DNA from: Planctomycetaceae bacterium
GTDB lineage: Bacteria > Planctomycetota > Phycisphaerae > UBA1845 > UTPLA1
Length of the DNA: 35,550 nt
NCBI GenBank assembly: GCA_011525745.1
Contig: WYBU01000005.1
Location: 1-35,550 of the forward strand
Direction: 5' to 3'
Below the pieces are notes generated by a model, which saw nothing but the letters and a program-made list of their open reading frames with translations, was not told the DNA's origin and searched no databases. The translations under genes were made by a program, and so were the position numbers. Position 1 is the stretch's first letter, and each line of letters begins with the position of its first letter. Shown one piece after another: positions 34,433 through 35,550 of this stretch.

Positions 34433-35550
34433 TGAACAGCCCACGCGGTCGGTCGCGGCCAACCAGTTGTCGGCTTGCTCGCACTCAGACAGCGGCACGT
34501 TCCGGTTGCGCGGAACGAAGAACTCCGGCCCAGGCCCGTGACGTGGACGCACCTAATCGTGTGGTCCGCCCGGGCTGGTAATCCCGTGTATGCCCCGTCA
34601 ACGCCACGGTTAACAACGGGGGTCGCGGAATTTGTTGAGGTGGCGGGCGTTAACCAGATAGGTACTGTGAACGAGAGAACGCGAGAGCGAACAGCGCCGA
34701 AAGCGCCGTGCGGGCGCGCGGTCGGCGGATTTCCGCGCACTCGCGCGCTCTTGCGTGGCGTGATCGCCCGACGAGCATCGCGTAAGCTGTTGCGAATCCT
34801 GGCGATATGACGAGCAACCCCGGGCGCTCTCGCGCACGAGGTTGAGCGCGAACTGGTTGATCGCCAGACTCGCGATTAATGCGAAAACTCCGACCGACCG
34901 GCCAGAGAAAGGTCGACCGCCGAGCTTTCGGGGTCCGAAGCCTTGCGCCATGGGAACCGTTGCCTAGGGTCGTCGCGATACAATGTCCTATTTGCCGCGT
35001 TCCCCAACGGCGAACCGTGGGGTTTTCGCCGACGCGTGCGTGGTTATCCGCGCGACGGGGTGTTTAGCGGCTCCGACAAAAGCTCGGTCAATTCGCACCT
35101 CCCTTTCGTTGAAGCAGGCCTTCAAAAGGAGGCGTTGAACAGCGTCAAAGTGTCTCATCAACGTCCAGCGGGCGATTATCGTTCGCACCGTTACGAATCT
35201 CAGCATGATTCTTTGCGGTTTCTCTTTAAAGTCGTCCCTTCGCGAGATAGACATGCTCCGTCGTGTCGAGCCGCTGAATTCCCGCGACCACGCTGAACCA
35301 GATTCAGCGCCCGATTCCGTTAACCAGCATTGCCGTCGCTCGTGCGACGCGAGAGAGGAATCGCGGCAATCCCGCTGTTTTTTCGTTTGAATTCGATCGA
35401 GCGCCTCAGCCGGTTCGCTGCTCTCACGAACGGGCCGTTATTTCGATTCGCTCTAAGTCTTTACCGCAGCGTGACTTGCGGTGATCGTGATTCGGCACGT
35501 GCGACGAGCCAGGAAGCCTTGAGTGGCCCCTAGCCCTTGCAGACCTCCCC
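34433..35550. other. Gene-free right end
   Basis: No convincing gene in this stretch of over 1.1 kb. Open frames are short, Arg-rich and mutually overlapping on both strands. Minor structures: a hairpin at 34499-34516 (GTTCCG/CGGAAC) and one at 35098-35132 (CCTCC/GGAGG outer, GAAG/CTTC inner). One minus-strand frame at 34610-34951 has a hydrophobic patch but no recognisable product. It may hold the promoter of the importer operon, a decayed gene or the start region of a gene beyond the window. Confidence 0.4.

Noticed and set aside
34610..34951. Minus-strand frame with a hydrophobic stretch, possible small membrane protein
   Set aside because: Only one hydrophobic patch, the rest is Arg/Ser-rich, no ribosome-binding site and no family resemblance.
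1..35550. CRISPR arrays, tRNA and rRNA genes
   Set aside because: No regularly spaced direct repeats and no T-loop/anticodon-stem arrangement were found; the few GTTCGAAT-like strings lie inside protein genes.

Overview
The window looks like chromosomal DNA of a GC-rich (roughly 60%) planctomycete. The best evidence is two exported-protein genes at the left end: one carries D-x-D-G-D calcium-binding-like repeats, the other carries S-P-N-G-G repeats and a single dockerin-like 'NGDGVLDGLDIQP' tail, a signature common in uncultured Planctomycetes. The rest fits that background: a HARE-HTH protein, a ParB-domain DNA methylase, a terminase, a DUF2924/serine-recombinase cassette and a large defence operon. 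No rRNA, tRNA or CRISPR array was found. Almost all coding is on the minus strand; only the methylase/terminase trio (4193-7851) is on the plus strand.

Layout. (1) 1-2972: two minus-strand exported proteins, each preceded by a copy of a ~200-bp repeat, then a gene-free stretch with three strong palindromes. (2) 2973-7851: a phage-like module with a HARE-HTH protein, a ParB-domain/N6-adenine methylase, a small-terminase-like HTH protein and a terminase large subunit, but no portal, capsid or tail genes. (3) 8098-10586: a three-gene mobile cassette (DUF2924 protein, large serine recombinase, small HTH protein) whose genes overlap or are closely spaced. (4) 10798-25666: a ~15-kb minus-strand candidate defence operon, in transcription order: XRE-HTH/SNF2 helicase/DUF3883; Mrr-like endonuclease-fold protein; a doubtful small ORF; a 447-residue protein with a D...E-C-K nuclease-like motif; a DUF1156 DNA methylase; an OLD-like AAA ATPase; a TOPRIM/DUF4276-like protein; and a DUF499 ATPase. 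Most junctions overlap by 4 bp or are 2-39 nt apart. The helicase + DUF1156 methylase + DUF499 ATPase core resembles the computationally defined helicase-methylase-ATPase (Hma) type; the nucleases and the ATPase/TOPRIM pair look like added modules.

(5) 25996-34229: a second tightly packed minus-strand operon combining a complete branched-chain-amino-acid-type ABC importer (lipoprotein binding protein, LivH, LivM, LivG, LivF) with a 72-residue peptide, a radical SAM/SPASM enzyme, two unrecognised proteins and an alpha/beta hydrolase. The peptide gene overlaps both the binding-protein gene and the radical SAM gene, so it looks like a RiPP precursor with its maturase. It contains a Met-Tyr-Gly motif, the motif cut by PlpX-type 'spliceases' that excise tyramine and leave a beta-amino acid. 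A RiPP-type maturation pair inside a Liv importer operon is the most unusual thing in the window. (6) 34230-35550: no supported gene; a nested inverted repeat with two mutually exclusive pairings lies just upstream of the importer operon.
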